Shown: piece after piece, positions 24,831-37,607 of the stretch | How the letters are laid out: each line of letters starts with the position of its first letter | How positions within the stretch are numbered: position 1 is the stretch's first letter | Position numbers and translations under genes: made by a program | Origin: Stomorhina lunata | Taxonomy: Eukaryota > Arthropoda > Insecta > Diptera > Rhiniidae | Direction of reading: 5' to 3' | DNA: 64,000 nucleotides | Assembly (NCBI GenBank): GCA_933228675.1 | Contig: OW121740.1 | Location: forward strand, 154,925,273-154,989,272 | Notes under the pieces: model-generated | The model's database searches: none | What the model saw: the letters and a program-made list of their open reading frames with translations, nothing else | Told to the model about the DNA's origin: nothing

Positions 24831-27800
24831 TTTTTCTAAATGTATTTTAGTTAATTAGTACTTTATAAAATAAAATATATGAAAACTTTAAAATTTGCCT
24901 CGAATAAGCATCATAAAGCTCCGAGCAAGGCTCGGTCGCCCATGTACTATTTTCAATATTTTCTTATTTTTTTGCGGAATTTGACTATAGATAGACCGAG
25001 TATTACTTCAGATATATTGAAATTTTTCTATGTGAAGAACTTATTTTTTCCTGTTATGAAAATGGTCACCTTATCAAGTTAATATTGTAATATTGACAAA
25101 AATATTTGATACAAAGAAAAAGAACAAACTAGACTACAAAGTAAATTTATTTGGCACATTACCAAAACTAAGCCCCTAAAAATAGGCAAACGTCATAAAG
25201 ATTTATAAGGATTAAAGAAAAAAAAAATAAACAAACAGGAAGATAAAGCTTAAGAGAGCAGAAAAATAAAACTGGCGGCATATATTAAAAACTAATAAAA
25301 ACTTCTACAAAAATTCTTATTTATAACAAAGATTCTCTTCTAAGACATGAAGTAAGAGAAATTTTAAAGAGTTTTCTTTCCAAAAAAGAGTCTTAATAGA
25401 GGCTGAGAAATGCAGAGCAAGTACTACAAAAGTCGGCTATTATTTGTTAAAATTTCATAAGATTGTTGTTTACTTAACAATGCATTTTTGTAAGTACTAC
25501 TTAAGACATCAAAGGATTCTTTTTGTTTTTCTTTTTTAATATGGTTTTAGGTTTATTTTTTTTTTGTTTCTTGTGTCTTAATGTGTGTGTGTTGGGATAT
25601 TGTTGAAAATTTTAAGAGTATTTGAAAGAGAGCTAGTAATTTGTAATATTTACTTTAAAGTTTGTTTTTGTTTTTGTATAGGCTGTTTTACTATTTGGCA
25701 CTTAACCAAGAAATCTTTAAAAATTGGGGTTGTATACCAAATCAATTGGAATTACATTTACAAATTCTAGCATGAAGATTTTTATTTATAGAATTTGTTA
25801 ATCAAAAGGAAAAAATGTAATTACACTCTCATGTTTATGTGTTTATAGGAATGTGAGTATGTAGTTTATAGAAATAAACAAAAAGCCGAATGTTTTGATT
25901 AAGCCGAACACGATTTAAAACGAGTGATTAAAAAAAAAATCAAAATTTTTCCAGAATACTCCTGTTCGTTTAACAGCAAAAACAACAACATTTAAGTTAA
26001 AAACATAAAGACATACAAACATTTGTGTTTACAAACATATATACAACCAAGTTTTTAAAGGCAAACTACTCGTGTTGATGTTTTTGCATGCGTGTGTCTG
26101 GCTGTGTGGGTCTAGAGTTTAAGAGCAAATGAAAAGCTTTAATTTTATAAGAGTAAGTGTGAATGTGCAATTTTACAGTTATTTACATTTGTAGAAATGT
26201 TGATATCAATAAAACTCGTGTGCAGTAGCTTAAAATGCTGCTGCTTCAGCCGGCTCGGGCTGCATATAACCAGCAATAACAACAACAACTAAAAAATAGC
26301 CACAACTAAAAGTCTGCTGCATACTTTCAGGCTAAAGAGTAAAATTGCAAATGTTTTAATATATATTTCAAAAGAGTATGAGTGTCGTTCGGTGTCTGTT
26401 ATAACTGACTGACAGAACCAAATGACAGACACAAACTGTTTACTACAGAGCCAGAGTCTCATAAAAACCATACAAAAACAAAATCTACAAAAGGATAAAA
26501 TTAAAAGCAACACAAGAAAAAAAAAATAACCAACACAGAAATATATTTATGTTTAAAGGAAAATGTGCATATAACTAGACTAGAGTCCTATCAATGTTGT
26601 TGGTATGCATTTTACACACTAGTCTTGCTGTTTATAGGCATGTATATATGTGTGTGTGTGTGTAAGTTGCAAGTTTTTAAATGTCTATGTATTGGTAAGT
26701 GTGTTGTTTGAAAAAATTTTTTTCCTGCTGTTGCTATTTGTCGTTTGCCCGTTTCGGCTCTGAACAAATGCAATTTTTCAATTTCAGTTACTTACGAAGC
26801 TTCCGTGTGATAGGACGTTTTTTGTGCAGTTTTTCCTACAACTGCTTTTACAAATTTTTAACAACAAATAGGAAAACTTTTTTTAGGCTTTTTCCACTTC
26901 AATACAAAAACAAAATTCTTCTTCGCTAAACAGAGGAAAATCGTGTGTTTTTGGTTAAAATAAACTTGCAAACTTTACTTAACTAAACTTTTAAACATTT
27001 AGCAGTTAATATAGAAAAATAAACGAAATTTTGAAATAATTTTAGTGCAACATTATTAACGGCTGCAACAATATTAGTAAGCTGATAAAATTGCAACTCG
27101 AGCGAAAATAGTGTAATAAAAATAAGAAAATTAGAATAAAATGAAAAGCCGAAAAATAGAAAAAAAAATCACAGTGTTGCTTGCTACTAACATGGCTTTA
27201 AGTTTAAACCCATAAAAAGGCTCTCTTTTTTTGAAACGTATAGAAGAAAAAAAAAAACAAAAAATTTTAAAAGGAAAGGGAAATTCTTATAAAGTGTTTA
27301 AAGAGAACTTAACATCAAAATAAATAGAATTTAACTCAAAAAAATAAACAAAACAACCAAAAACTTATGAAATGAAAATATAAAATTTTATTTTTAAAAA
27401 AAGGTGATATTTTGGAAATTTTTCTTAAAAACTTCTAGTTAAAAATTTTTAATAAATTCGAAATTTATTTTAATTTAATGCTCTATATTTGTATTTCTGT
27501 TTTTTTTTTTTGTAAAATTCTAAAGGAAAATAATAAAAACAACTTGAATAAAATTTATAAAAAAAGGAATTTACTATAGTGTAATATCTATGTATGTGTA
27601 GTAGAAGTTTTCTTCTAGCATTTATTGTTTATTTTATGGCTTTGGCTCATGTTTTTATGCCATTATTATTGTATTTCTTGCCGCTGCCGTTGCTGCTGCA
27701 GTTGTTGTTGTAGTTGTTATTATTATATTCCTTTGAAATAATTCCTTTGATGTAGTCCTAGAAACATATGTATGATTCAAAGTGTTTGTGTGTGTGTATG

Positions 27801-28899
27801 TTAACGAATGCGTTTGTGTCTCAAAAGGCATAAAACAGACAAACACGCAGACACTCATTCACTCACTTGCAGGCACACACTCACACACAAACACATAGAA
27901 ACCCACAAGCCCCTAACATACACACACACTCACTGCCATGCACTCATTTCTTCTCCGCACACACACAAACCTTTTACATTATCCTGTAAAGTTTTAACAG
28001 TAATAATGTTAAGTATAAGTTTTTACATAAATGTACTGACATTTGCTGATAACAGTTACATTCGTGTATTGTACGTGTAACTGCAATCACTCACAATAAA
28101 ACATCGTAATGGCTTAAAGTGCAACGTCGTAAAATTTTTTAAATAAAAATCATAATTTTTAAACTTAAGAATTTTAATTATAACATATAAAAAAAAATAA
28201 TAGATTTTAGTTTTTTTAAATAATAAAATAGAAATTTTAATAATCAAATAATACAAAATAAAAAAAAAAAGTTCTTCAAAATATAAAATCTCAAATTTTA
28301 TTAAATTAATATCTTCTTCTTAGTATTAAATATAAATAATAAATATTATTATCATAATAAAATTATTTAACTTTTTTTTTTAAACAAAAATTTAAAATAT
28401 TAAAAAATTTAAAATTTCCTTAAGAAAAAAAAAAGAAAAATTCTTAGTAAGAAATAACTTCAGAGCTTAATTAAATGTACGTGTTGCTTTAAAACAAATG
28501 TTTCCCCAAAACTTTTATTAAGAAATAAAAAATTTCAAAAAAGAATGTTAAAAGTAAGAAATACTTTTTACTTAAAAAGTTAATATAAAAGCAAGTATGT
28601 ATGCCTTAAAATATATAAACAAAAAATTTATAATATAACTTTTATATAATATGAAGATCTTATTTTGAAAGTGGTCTAAGTCCTCATTCCAAAAACATTA
28701 GGTTAATGATGGGAAAAGGAATAGAAATTGTGAATCTTTTTATGTGAAAAATATTCGTTTGAAAATTTACAAAAAACTTACAGAAATATAGGCCTACGAG
28801 ATTTGCCGATTTATTAGCATTTTGGCGGTTTTTAATCTGAAAAATAGTTAAGTGCCAATATGCAGATTTTGGTCAGAAAATCAGATAATATCGAAAAAA
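24831..28899. other. Long unique-looking island, no confirmed gene
   Basis: The largest non-repetitive stretch. It holds GT/CA runs (26650, 27787-27980), GTTGTTGTAG-type runs (27700), CAACAACAAC (26280) and A/T-rich DNA at 27100-28970. A small GC-rich patch lies at 26234-26275 (see the 30-codon frame at 26230-26322). Frames across the CA-rich DNA at 27655-28080 are low complexity. Confidence 0.5.
26230..26322 (-). CDS. 30-codon open frame with a signal-peptide-like sequence, unproven
   Basis: The frame starts MQQTFSC, has a strongly hydrophobic core (GYFLVVVVIAGYM), then QPEPAEAAAF and a stop. The shape (short n-region, hydrophobic h-region, small residues before a possible cleavage site) is that of a secretory signal. 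It sits in the most GC-rich spot of the island. On the minus strand it is preceded by ATTTTACTCTTTAG, a plausible 3' splice site ending at about 26332, eight nucleotides before the ATG. No donor site follows, and the frame stops with no mature peptide. A 30-codon frame can arise by chance. It might be a first coding exon, a pseudogene fragment or nothing. I do not recognise it. Confidence 0.2.
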   Translation of the reverse strand: MQQTFSCGYFLVVVVIAGYMQPEPAEAAAF

Positions 28900-30575
28900 A
28901 AAACTTAACAAAAATAACAAATCAGATCAAAATTCTTATATTGTAATTTTCAGAGTCAAAATTTGGGAATGCAATAGTAAAAAATGTTGCCATATAAAAT
29001 TTTTTCTACAGAAAAATTTTCAATATACATTTTTCTAAGGAAAAATTTTCCATTTCAAATTGTTTCTGTAGAAAAATTTTCAATTTAAATTTTTCTCAAT
29101 AGAAATTTGGTTTTATCAAAAAACTAATTATAACAATAATAAATAGTTGTAATAAATTGGGATCTTAGTGCAATACACTGCAGTAAAACTTTTTAATTAA
29201 ATGTTTGAAGTCCTAAAATTTTTGAAAAAAACCCTATTTGAAAAATTGTAGATTTAAAAAGTTTTCTGAAGTGAAATATTGGACGAAAATTTGGGAACGG
29301 AAAACAAAAAAAAACTTAACAAAAATAACAAATCAAATCAATAATTCCGATATATTGTAATTTACAGAGTCAAAATTTGGGAATGCAATAATAAAAAATT
29401 TTGCCATATAACATTTTTTCTACAGAAAAATTTTCAATATAGATTTTTTCTAAGGAAAAATTTTCCATGTCAAATTGTTTCTGTAGAAAAATTTTCAATT
29501 TAAATTTTTCTCAATAGAAATTTGGTTTTATCAAAAAACTATTTATTACAATAATAAATAATTGTAATAAATTGTGATCTTAGTGCAATACACCATAGTA
29601 AAACTTTTTAATTAAATGTTTGACGTTCTAAAATTTTTGAAAAAACCCTTTTTTGAAAAATTTTAGATTTAAAATTTTTTCTGTAGTGAAATATTGGACT
29701 TACAGAGTCAAAATTTGGGAACGAAAAACAAAAAAACTTAACATAAATAACAAATCAGATCAATAATTCCGATATACTGTAATTTACAGAGTCAAAATTT
29801 GGAAACGCAATAATAAAAAAGTTTGCCATATAAAATTTTTTCTACGGAAAACTTTTCGATATAGATTTTTTCTATGGAAAAATTTTCCATTTCAAATTGT
29901 TTCTGTAGAAAAATTTTCAATTTAAATTTTTCTCAATAGAAATTTGGTTTTATCAAAAAACTAATTATAACAATAATAAATAATTGTAACAAATTGGGAT
30001 CTTAGTGCAATACACTGCAGTAAAACTTTTTAATTAAATGTTTGAAGTCCTAAAATTTTTGAAAAAAACCCTATTTGAAAAATTGTAGATTTAAAAAGTT
30101 TTCTGAAGTGAAATATTGGACTTACAGAGTCAAAATTTGGGAACGAAAAACAAAAAAACTTAACATAAATAACAAATCAGATCAATAATTCCGATATATT
30201 GAAATTTACAGAGTCAAAATTTGGGAATGCAATAATAAAAAATTTAGCTGTATAAAATTTTTTCTACAGAAAAATTTTCAATATACATTTTTCTAAAGAA
30301 AAATTTTCCATTTCAAATTGTTTCCGTAAAAAAATGTTCAACTTAAATTCTTCTCAATAGAAATTTGGTTTTATCAAACAACTAATTATAACAGTAATAA
30401 ATAATTATAATAAATTTTGATCTTAGTGCAATACACTACAGTAAAACTTTTTAATTAAATGTTTAAAGTCCTAAAAATTTTGAAAAAACCCTATTTGAAA
30501 AATTTTAGATTTAAAATTTTTTCTGCAGTGAAATATTGGACTTACAGAGTAAAAATTTGGGAACGAAAAACAAAA
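28900..30575. repeat. About 420-bp higher-order tandem repeat, four copies
   Basis: The phrase GATCTTAGTGCAATACAC occurs at 29161, 29576, 29998 and 30419, giving periods of 415-422 bp. Each unit holds several short TTTTTCTACAGAAAAATTTTC-like monomers plus an AT-rich single-copy part ('caaatcagatcaataattccgatata'). Copies differ by a few percent. It is a satellite with a higher-order unit built from short monomers. Two related fragments in opposite orientation lie at 52765-53005. Confidence 0.9.
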
Positions 30576-31164
30576 AAAAAAATTGAAAACAAATCCATTC
30601 TATAAGAAATTTTCCATTTTCTGTAGAAAAAATTTCAATTTAAAATTGTTTCTACCTAAAAGCTTGCAATTTAAGTAATTTAAGCTTTAGAAAATTTTAG
30701 ATTTAAAAATTTTTCTGTAGTGATATTTTCCATTTTAAATTTTTTTTTTTTATCGAAAATTTCTCATACAATTTTTTTTTTAAAAAAGAATTTTTTATAT
30801 AAAATTTTTTAAATAGAAATTTTGTCTATCTTAACTTTTGTGTATCGCAAAATTTTCTATATTATTTTTTTTTCATAGAAAAACTTCCCATATAAAGTTT
30901 TTGCTACAGAAAATTTTTTTTATACAGAAGAAGATTTAATATGGAATCTTTGTATAAAAAAAATTTCAACATAAAATTTTTATCATGAAAGTTGTTTTAT
31001 AGACAAACTTTCAATAAACATTTTTTTAATATTTCGCTATTTGATTTCTAAAAATTTATTGCCAAAAATGCCATTTTTTTTTTAATTTTTCACGAAAACG
31101 TTCTGGCAACCCTGATTGGTAGCGAAATATTTCGTAGTAAACGATTTAAGACAACTTTTTATTT
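30576..31164. repeat. Degenerate short-monomer satellite tail
   Basis: Irregular units such as 'ttttctgtagaaaaaatttc' and 'ttttttctatagaaattttg' continue from the 420-bp array and fade by about 31050. Then comes a short spacer up to the helentron-like 5' end. No gene. Confidence 0.6.
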
Positions 31165-32127
31165 AACAAGTAAGAAAGTTCTATAGTGCGTCAAGCCCAA
31201 CCATACGATACCCCTCACCAAAAAGGTCAAGGGTCTGTTCTTTTTTGTGTATAAAGGCAAATCCGTCAATTGGTCATATATGAGGGCTAGGGTCAAATGT
31301 GGAAATGAAATTAAGAAGATTGATTACGCTTTTTACAAAAATTATATATGCAAGAAATAAACTTAAAATTATCGTTATCTTCAGATTTATAAGCGTTTTA
31401 AAGATTTTTGTCTCGTTTAGTGCGTTTTGACAGAAGAGTTTGTATGGGAGGTATTTTCAAATATGGACCAATTTCCGTACGTCCGTCTGGCTGGACTTCC
31501 ATATAAAAGAGTTAATCAAAGTACAGGTCGCAATTCTAGAGATAATTTGATAAAATTTAGCACAGATCATTTTTTTGATAATAAGATCATGGCTATTGAA
31601 ATTCGTCGAAATCGGTTCATTATTTATGGTACCTCCCATGGGTCCCACTTCCCGGAATTGATATAATGGCCACAAAAACCAATATTTTTTCATGAGATTT
31701 AAAGCAAACACTGATTATGTGAACTCAAATCACTGTACTAAATTTCGTTGAAATCGGTCCACATTTGACCATAGCTCCCATACAAACTCTTTTCTCAAAA
31801 CGCACTAAATGAGAAAAAATTCACTAAAATCGCTCGTAAATCCGAAGATAATAAGAATTTTAAGTTTAGTTTTTGCATACATAACTTTTGTAACATCTGT
31901 AATCAATTTGCTAAGTTTTGAGATAATCGGTCCATATTTGACCCTAGCTCTCATATAAGTCCAAATGACGGAAAGATCTTAAATTTATAAGTTTTGAGAA
32001 TATGTTTGTATGATGACAAAATGTAGTATATATTTGTCTTTATACAGGAAAAAGAACGCCTTTGACCTTAGTTTTGAAGGGTATCGTATGGTCGGGCTTG
32101 ACCGACTATAGCACTTTCTTACTTGTT
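31165..32127. mobile_element. Two type II helentron-like halves joined head to head (foldback)
   Basis: The left half begins AACAAGTAAGAAAGTTCTATAG and runs in plus orientation to about 31475. The right half is a minus-strand copy that ends CTATAGCACTTTCTTACTTG at 32126. Both outer ends are therefore 5' ends, giving long inverted repeats. The middle (about 31480-31500) has only a stub of the (TCCG)n microsatellite, and no 3' hairpin remains. Frames at 31427-31711 are conserved repeat sequence, not genes. Confidence 0.75.
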
Positions 32128-32600
32128 TGTATTCTATGTAGTAGTTTCGGAGATATTTCTCAAGTTTGGATGGAAAAAAGTTTGTTTATACTTTTTTTAA
32201 GTTTTTAAAAATTTATAAAAAAAAAATTAAAATTACAACAAATATTCGAATATTTTTCATTAGGGAAATATGTTACGCATAAAGCAAAATATATCTTGTT
32301 AAAATCCATCCTTAACTATGGGTTTTATTTAAGTAACTATATCATTAAATGAAAATACCCTATAAATACAACGAATAATTTATTCTTTTTTAAATTTTTG
32401 CAAAACAACAAGCAAATACCACAATATCGGTTTACAAAATTAATAATAATATCAAAACTATTATGTTTATGTTAACAAAAAATATTGCATTTTATGCAGG
32501 ACATATCTGCCTTTATAACTTTTGAAAAATTTTGTAACTTTTGTTGTTATCTCTATTTTTTTGAATTTTTGAAAAACAAAAATTTTTTTCATAAATTTCA
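32128..32600. other. AT-rich spacer
   Basis: No gene or recognised repeat. The right end passes into a type I helentron-like body. Confidence 0.5.
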
Positions 32601-33486
32601 GCTATATGTAAAAACGGAATGTTATATATATAAGAATTACAGCCAAATATTCACCGATTGTAGCAAAATTTTACACACTGGTTGGTATTTATATAAAGCT
32701 TATTATTGCAAAATTAAGTGGCCATAGCTGTCATAGTTTCTAATTTAATAGCTTTTAACTGGCCTTTGCTTCATTTTTTTTCGGTTTTCGGGATTGTTTT
32801 TTATATGAAAGCTTAATTCAATAGACCAATAGTTGCATAAAATTTCCCTATTCTCTATAACAATTGTATTCAATTAATCAGCGTTAATGTGTTTCCCGGG
32901 GCGGAGTTAAATGGGAGCTCTAACTACATGTGAACCGATTTTGTAAATTTTCAATACACAACTTTCCCAAGATATCAGAAATATATTTGTAAAATTTTGT
33001 CATTCTAACTTTTTTCGTTAAGGTGCTATTGCGCTTGTATCTAACGGACAGACGGACATAAACCCCCTTTTCTTTTTGTATTTTTGTGTTTCCGTAAGTT
33101 TTTTATATGGGAGCTATGGTCAAATGGTGACCGATTGTGTCAAAATTGTGCTATATTTAGTGGTCTAAGCTATTATAGTTTAATATTTATTGGCATTTAT
33201 GGTAAAATGTGAACCAATTTAGATGAAATTTTATATGCTGCCTAGTACTTATATAAAACTACTACTATAAAACTCTATAAACCGATTTTGCCCGATTTCA
33301 ATACCAAAATTTTCCAAAAAATGAAGAATACAAATTGCAGTGACCTATATCCCTTCGTTAAGGTTTTATCGTGCAGACAACAGACAGACAGAATGGTAGC
33401 AATCGTCTTAGAATTTTATTAAAATTCAGAATACACTCTAGGTTTTTGAGCTAATATTAAGGAAATTTTTGATATTGGGTATAAAA
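32601..33486 (+). mobile_element. DINE-1/helentron-like element, type I, 5' and 3' eroded
   Basis: Module boxes appear near 32640 (ACAGCCAAATATTCACCGAT), 32915 (GGGAGCTCTAACTACATG), 33110 (GGGAGCTATGGTCAAATGG) and 33200 (GGTAAAATGTGAACCAATT). Short CAGACAGACAG microsatellite remnants lie near 33378. The 3' end is reduced to TGATATTGGGTATAAAA at about 33482, so the hairpin is broken. Confidence 0.7.
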
Positions 33487-35944
33487 ATAATATTTACCGT
33501 GACGTATGAGTTATATATTTTCCTTAGTTTTAAAAAAATATTAATCATACTCGCGGATTACATTATATATGAAGACATTTTTGATCGATATGAAAATAAA
33601 ATCACATTTTTAACTACAGATTTCATAGGAAAGGCATCCAAAATTAGAGAAAAACTTATTTCGCTATTCTATAAAAATCCATAACTTAAAAACATGGTAT
33701 CGAGTTGTCATGTTATTTTGTTGTTCAAAGAAAATTTCGCTAAAGTTTTACAATTCCACAAAATAATTTTATCATTACTGATATATTGGTTTATATTAAG
33801 TTGACAAGTTTTGAGGAGTTCGAATCATGCTGCTTATTTAATTTTATGTTTTAATCAAAGTAAATTTGCAACTTGACCCTGTCTAATGAAAATGATTTCG
33901 AGTAAAATGATTTTTGTTTATCTTAATCTTATCATAATGTTTCTCTATCTTAATTTTATATCGGAGTTCCTCGCATAACAATATTTTCAAAATCATTTGC
34001 ATATACTTGCATATTTGCTTTGAAATTAATATTCAATACTAGTAAAATTTCCAATAATTAGTGGAATAGATAAAGAGTGTTTCTTTAATAAAAAATAGAA
34101 TATGGAATATTTTAAATTTATTTTTGTATTGTCATAACCCAAAAAATTTAAATTTATTATAAATTCCCTTCAATTGAAAGGCCGGTGTTAAAATTTTGAA
34201 ACATATTAACAAATATGTAAAAATTTTTCTCTCCATAATACTTGTCAGAACAAAGTTAAGAGAAAATTCAAAAATCATAGTTTTCTAATATTTAATATAA
34301 GAATGTAGGAAAAGTTTCACCGAATATTTGGTATATTATTTCTGTAGTGTTTTATATTTGAATACTTTTTCTCTTAATTTAAAAGGGAACTCATTCTGGA
34401 AAGAAACATAAAATCTGTAATATCTCGAAAACTAAATATTAAAAATTAAAACATATTTACACAAAAAGTTTTACCAAGTTTAAGCATTTAAAAACTAAAC
34501 AGAATATTTTTTTAAAAGAATATTATTTCCACTAATCAAAATAAGATAAAAAAAAATAGTAAACTCAGAAAAAATAAAATTTATTTTTTTTAGTTATATA
34601 TCCTCTATTTTTTTATGCAAATACTAAAAAGGAAACCCATGCAAAGTTCGTCGCAAATACCCATGGATCCATTAGTAGAGGAAAAAATGGGTCTTTAGTA
34701 AAAATTCAACCGATAAAAAATATATTTGACTAAAAAATATAAAAGATTCTAAAATGGCAACTAAACCAAATATTTTTAAAACTTTGAAGTCCAATTTCCC
34801 TTAAAAATTTCGTGTCTCTAACGACATGCCTAAAGATATGCAGCAACATTTTCACTTAACAAAAATGTTGCAAATAATGACATACCGTTATGTAATGGAA
34901 ATCGATCGATTTCAGATATATTTTTGAGAAAAATTTCAGCTTCAATCCCACCAAGACCAACAATTTTTTTTATATTTTCCTTGTCTTCAAGATTCAAAAT
35001 TTGAATCAACAAATCTGTTATGTTAGTATCGGACTTTGATAAACACTTATTAAACTACTTCTTTTACAAAAAGACTAAATTTTATAACTTAAGTTGACCC
35101 CCTAACAGAAACACGATCTTAATTTTGTTTAGGTTATTAACACTGGTCAACAAGAGAAATTACTTTGAAGTCTAACTAGTTAATTTCGATGTATTGTTAC
35201 AAAAATACCCAAAATTTTAAATTCTATGGATATGATTTTTTTCAATTTTCTTTTTATATCACGGATTTCCACAGAGGTCGTTCCATTGATCTTATCATAT
35301 CATGGGAATGGCTTTTCTAAATTCATTAAAGGAAACACCGCCGTTTCCACCACAAATTTTCTTTAAGCCTTGATAAGACAATTTGTTCATATTTTCAAGC
35401 AGTTGTGGAGTTTTTCACATAAAAATGTAAACAAAAAATTTTATTGCAAAATCGAAAATTTTGTATTTTTCAAAAATTCATAAGAAATTAAAGATCTAAA
35501 AAACTTACCATTTTTATTTCAAGATCTTAAAGCTATAAATATTATAAATAACCGAAGCCTTATTTCATGAAAATATGTAAATAAATGTTGGTTTTATAAA
35601 TTTAATAAAGTGAAAATTAGCAAATATTTTTCATAATACTTTAATGAGACTTGGCACTGCTACTTATTTCATTTACTTTTTCTGAACAAAAACACTATTT
35701 ATGAATAGATTTTCAGAAAATGAGGTTTATTTTATTTGAAACATTCACGGTTTTGTGATCATGTAATGAAAATGGTTCATTTTTATCATCTCCGATTTTT
35801 TAAGAATTTTAAAAAAATAAAAAATTGAAAAAAAATAGCAATAAAGTGCAAATAACTCCGAAGACGTTAAGCATTTTAAAAAATTATCTTACTTAAAGAT
35901 ATTTATATTTGTTATTCTATTCTGTAATCTTCAACAACGTTTAA
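33487..35944. other. AT-rich spacer with a few coding-looking minus-strand pieces
   Basis: Mostly featureless AT-rich DNA with long A and T runs. The piece at 34830-35372 has unusual amino-acid composition on the minus strand and is listed separately. A 71-codon plus frame at 33469-33684 is AT-driven and not supported. Confidence 0.45.
34830..35372 (-). pseudogene. Possible decayed coding region of unknown family
   Basis: Reading leftwards, three frames look protein-like for their setting: GGNGGVSFNEFRKAIP (about 35350-35300), INGTTSVEIRDIKRKLKKI (about 35280-35220) and a roughly 75-codon frame ending at 34830 that contains KKIVGLGGIEAEIFLKN and IDRFPLHNGM. They use Gly, Asp, Glu and Arg more than random AT-rich frames do, and lie in different frames separated by stops. 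I do not recognise the protein. It may be an old transposon or host pseudogene, or chance. Confidence 0.2.
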
Positions 35945-36776
35945 AGCGCTATATTCGGTCAAGCCCGACCATACGATACCCTTCACCACTAAGGTCAAAG
36001 GTGTTATTTTTCCTATATAAAGACAAATATTTGCTAAATTTTGCCATCATACAAACATTTTCTCAAAACGTATATATTTAACCTGTTTCTGTCATTTGGA
36101 ATTATATGAGAGGTAGGGTCAAATGTGGACCAAAATTTGGCAAATTGATTACAGTTGTTACAAAAATTATGTATGCAAAAAATATACTCAAAATTTTTAT
36201 TATCTTTAGATTTACTAGCGTTTTAGTGATTTTTTGTCTCATTTAGTGGGTTTTTAAAGAAAAGCTTCTATGGGAGCTATGGTCAAATGTGGACCGATTT
36301 CAACGAAATTTAGTACAGTGATTTTAGTTTATATAAGCAGTATTTGTTTTAAATTTCATGAAAAAATATTGATAGTTGTGGCCAATATATCAATTCCGGG
36401 AAGTGGGACCTATGGGAGGTACCAGAAATAATGGACCGATTTGACCAATTATCAAAAATTTTGACCCATTATCAAAAGAATGATCTGTGCCAAATTTCAT
36501 CAAGTTATCTTTAGAATTGCGACCTGTAGTTTGATTACAAGGTTTATATGGGGGTCCAGCTAGCCAGCCAGACGGACGGACGGACAGACGGACGGACGGA
36601 CGGACGGACGGACGGACGGACAGACGGACGGACGGACATCGTTAAACCGACTCAGAAAGTGATTCGAAGCCTATTGGTATACTAAAAGTTGGGTCTAAGA
36701 CAAATATTGCTATGCGTTACATACATCAGCACAAACTTATAATACCCTTTCCACCTATGGTGGTGAAGGGTATAAT
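35945..36776 (+). mobile_element. DINE-1/helentron-like element, type II, nearly full length
   Basis: It starts at GCGCTATATTCGGTCAAGCC (the AACAAGTAAGAA end is missing), followed by GATACCCTTCACCACTAAGG. Modules include GAGGTAGGGTCAAATGTGG near 36110, GGGAGCTATGGTCAAATGTG near 36271 and a degraded box near 36415. A (GACG)n array lies at about 36570-36640, then 'atcgttaaaccgactcag'. It ends in the hairpin ATACCCTTTCCACC-tat-GGTGGTGAAGGGTAT at 36742-36774. About 830 bp, the best single example of type II here. Confidence 0.85.
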
Positions 36777-37607
36777 TAATGGATTAGCCTCTTGAAAAAT
36801 TGCAAATTTTATAAAAAAAATAACAATAATATAATAATAAGATTTGAAATCTCGGCCGTTTTTATAATTAGGAGACCGCAAGAAATAAAAAAAATATAGA
36901 GCTTGTCAATAATTGTAAAGCAAAAACTTTAATTTTAAGACCCCCTTTACGTATGATTGATAAACTTTATTCACAAACAAATAAATGTTGATCATACGTA
37001 GTGAGGGGCAGTTTTAATAAAGAAGGTTTTTTTTTGAGGATTCTTCTTATAAATTCTTACATATTGAAATAAATTGTAAATTTATATAATTTCAACAATT
37101 GAATAACAGTTTATTGGAATTAAAACCAATTTTAATAAGTTGCTAAGAGCAACTTAATGTAAAAATATTTACATAAATTAATGAAGATAAGCTTTTTATT
37201 TTTTGAATGTTTAATGAATAGGATATATTATGTAACACCACTTTATTAATTCAAAAAAATTACAAGCAATTATTTTTGAAATGTTATTAAAGAATTTACG
37301 CTGAAGAACAATTATAAGACAATGATAATAAGGTTGAATTAAGTAGATTCAATAAGGGGCAAAATTCCTTTTAGTTTTTCTTTAAAATATATTTATTCGC
37401 CTTAAATACTGATGTAAAGTAATAGACAATTTTAAATTAGAAATTACATTAATAGCATTTTAAACAATACAAACTTAACAAATTTTCTTTTAATGCTAGA
37501 CTTTACAGCAGACTCATTTTCATTTAAACTGTCAATTTTACATTTTATTACTTAAAGCAAAATATTTTCCCCCTACTAAATATTTATTTATCTTTCTCTT
37601 CCTTTAG
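36777..37607. other. AT-rich spacer with a 33-bp imperfect hairpin
   Basis: At 36928-37020, CCCCCTTTACGTATGAT is mirrored by ATCATACGTAGTGAGGGG across a roughly 40-nt loop. No gene. The last 40 bp (CTACTAAATATTT, then TCTTTCTCTTCCTTTAG) look like a branch point and polypyrimidine tract leading into the candidate exon. Confidence 0.5.
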
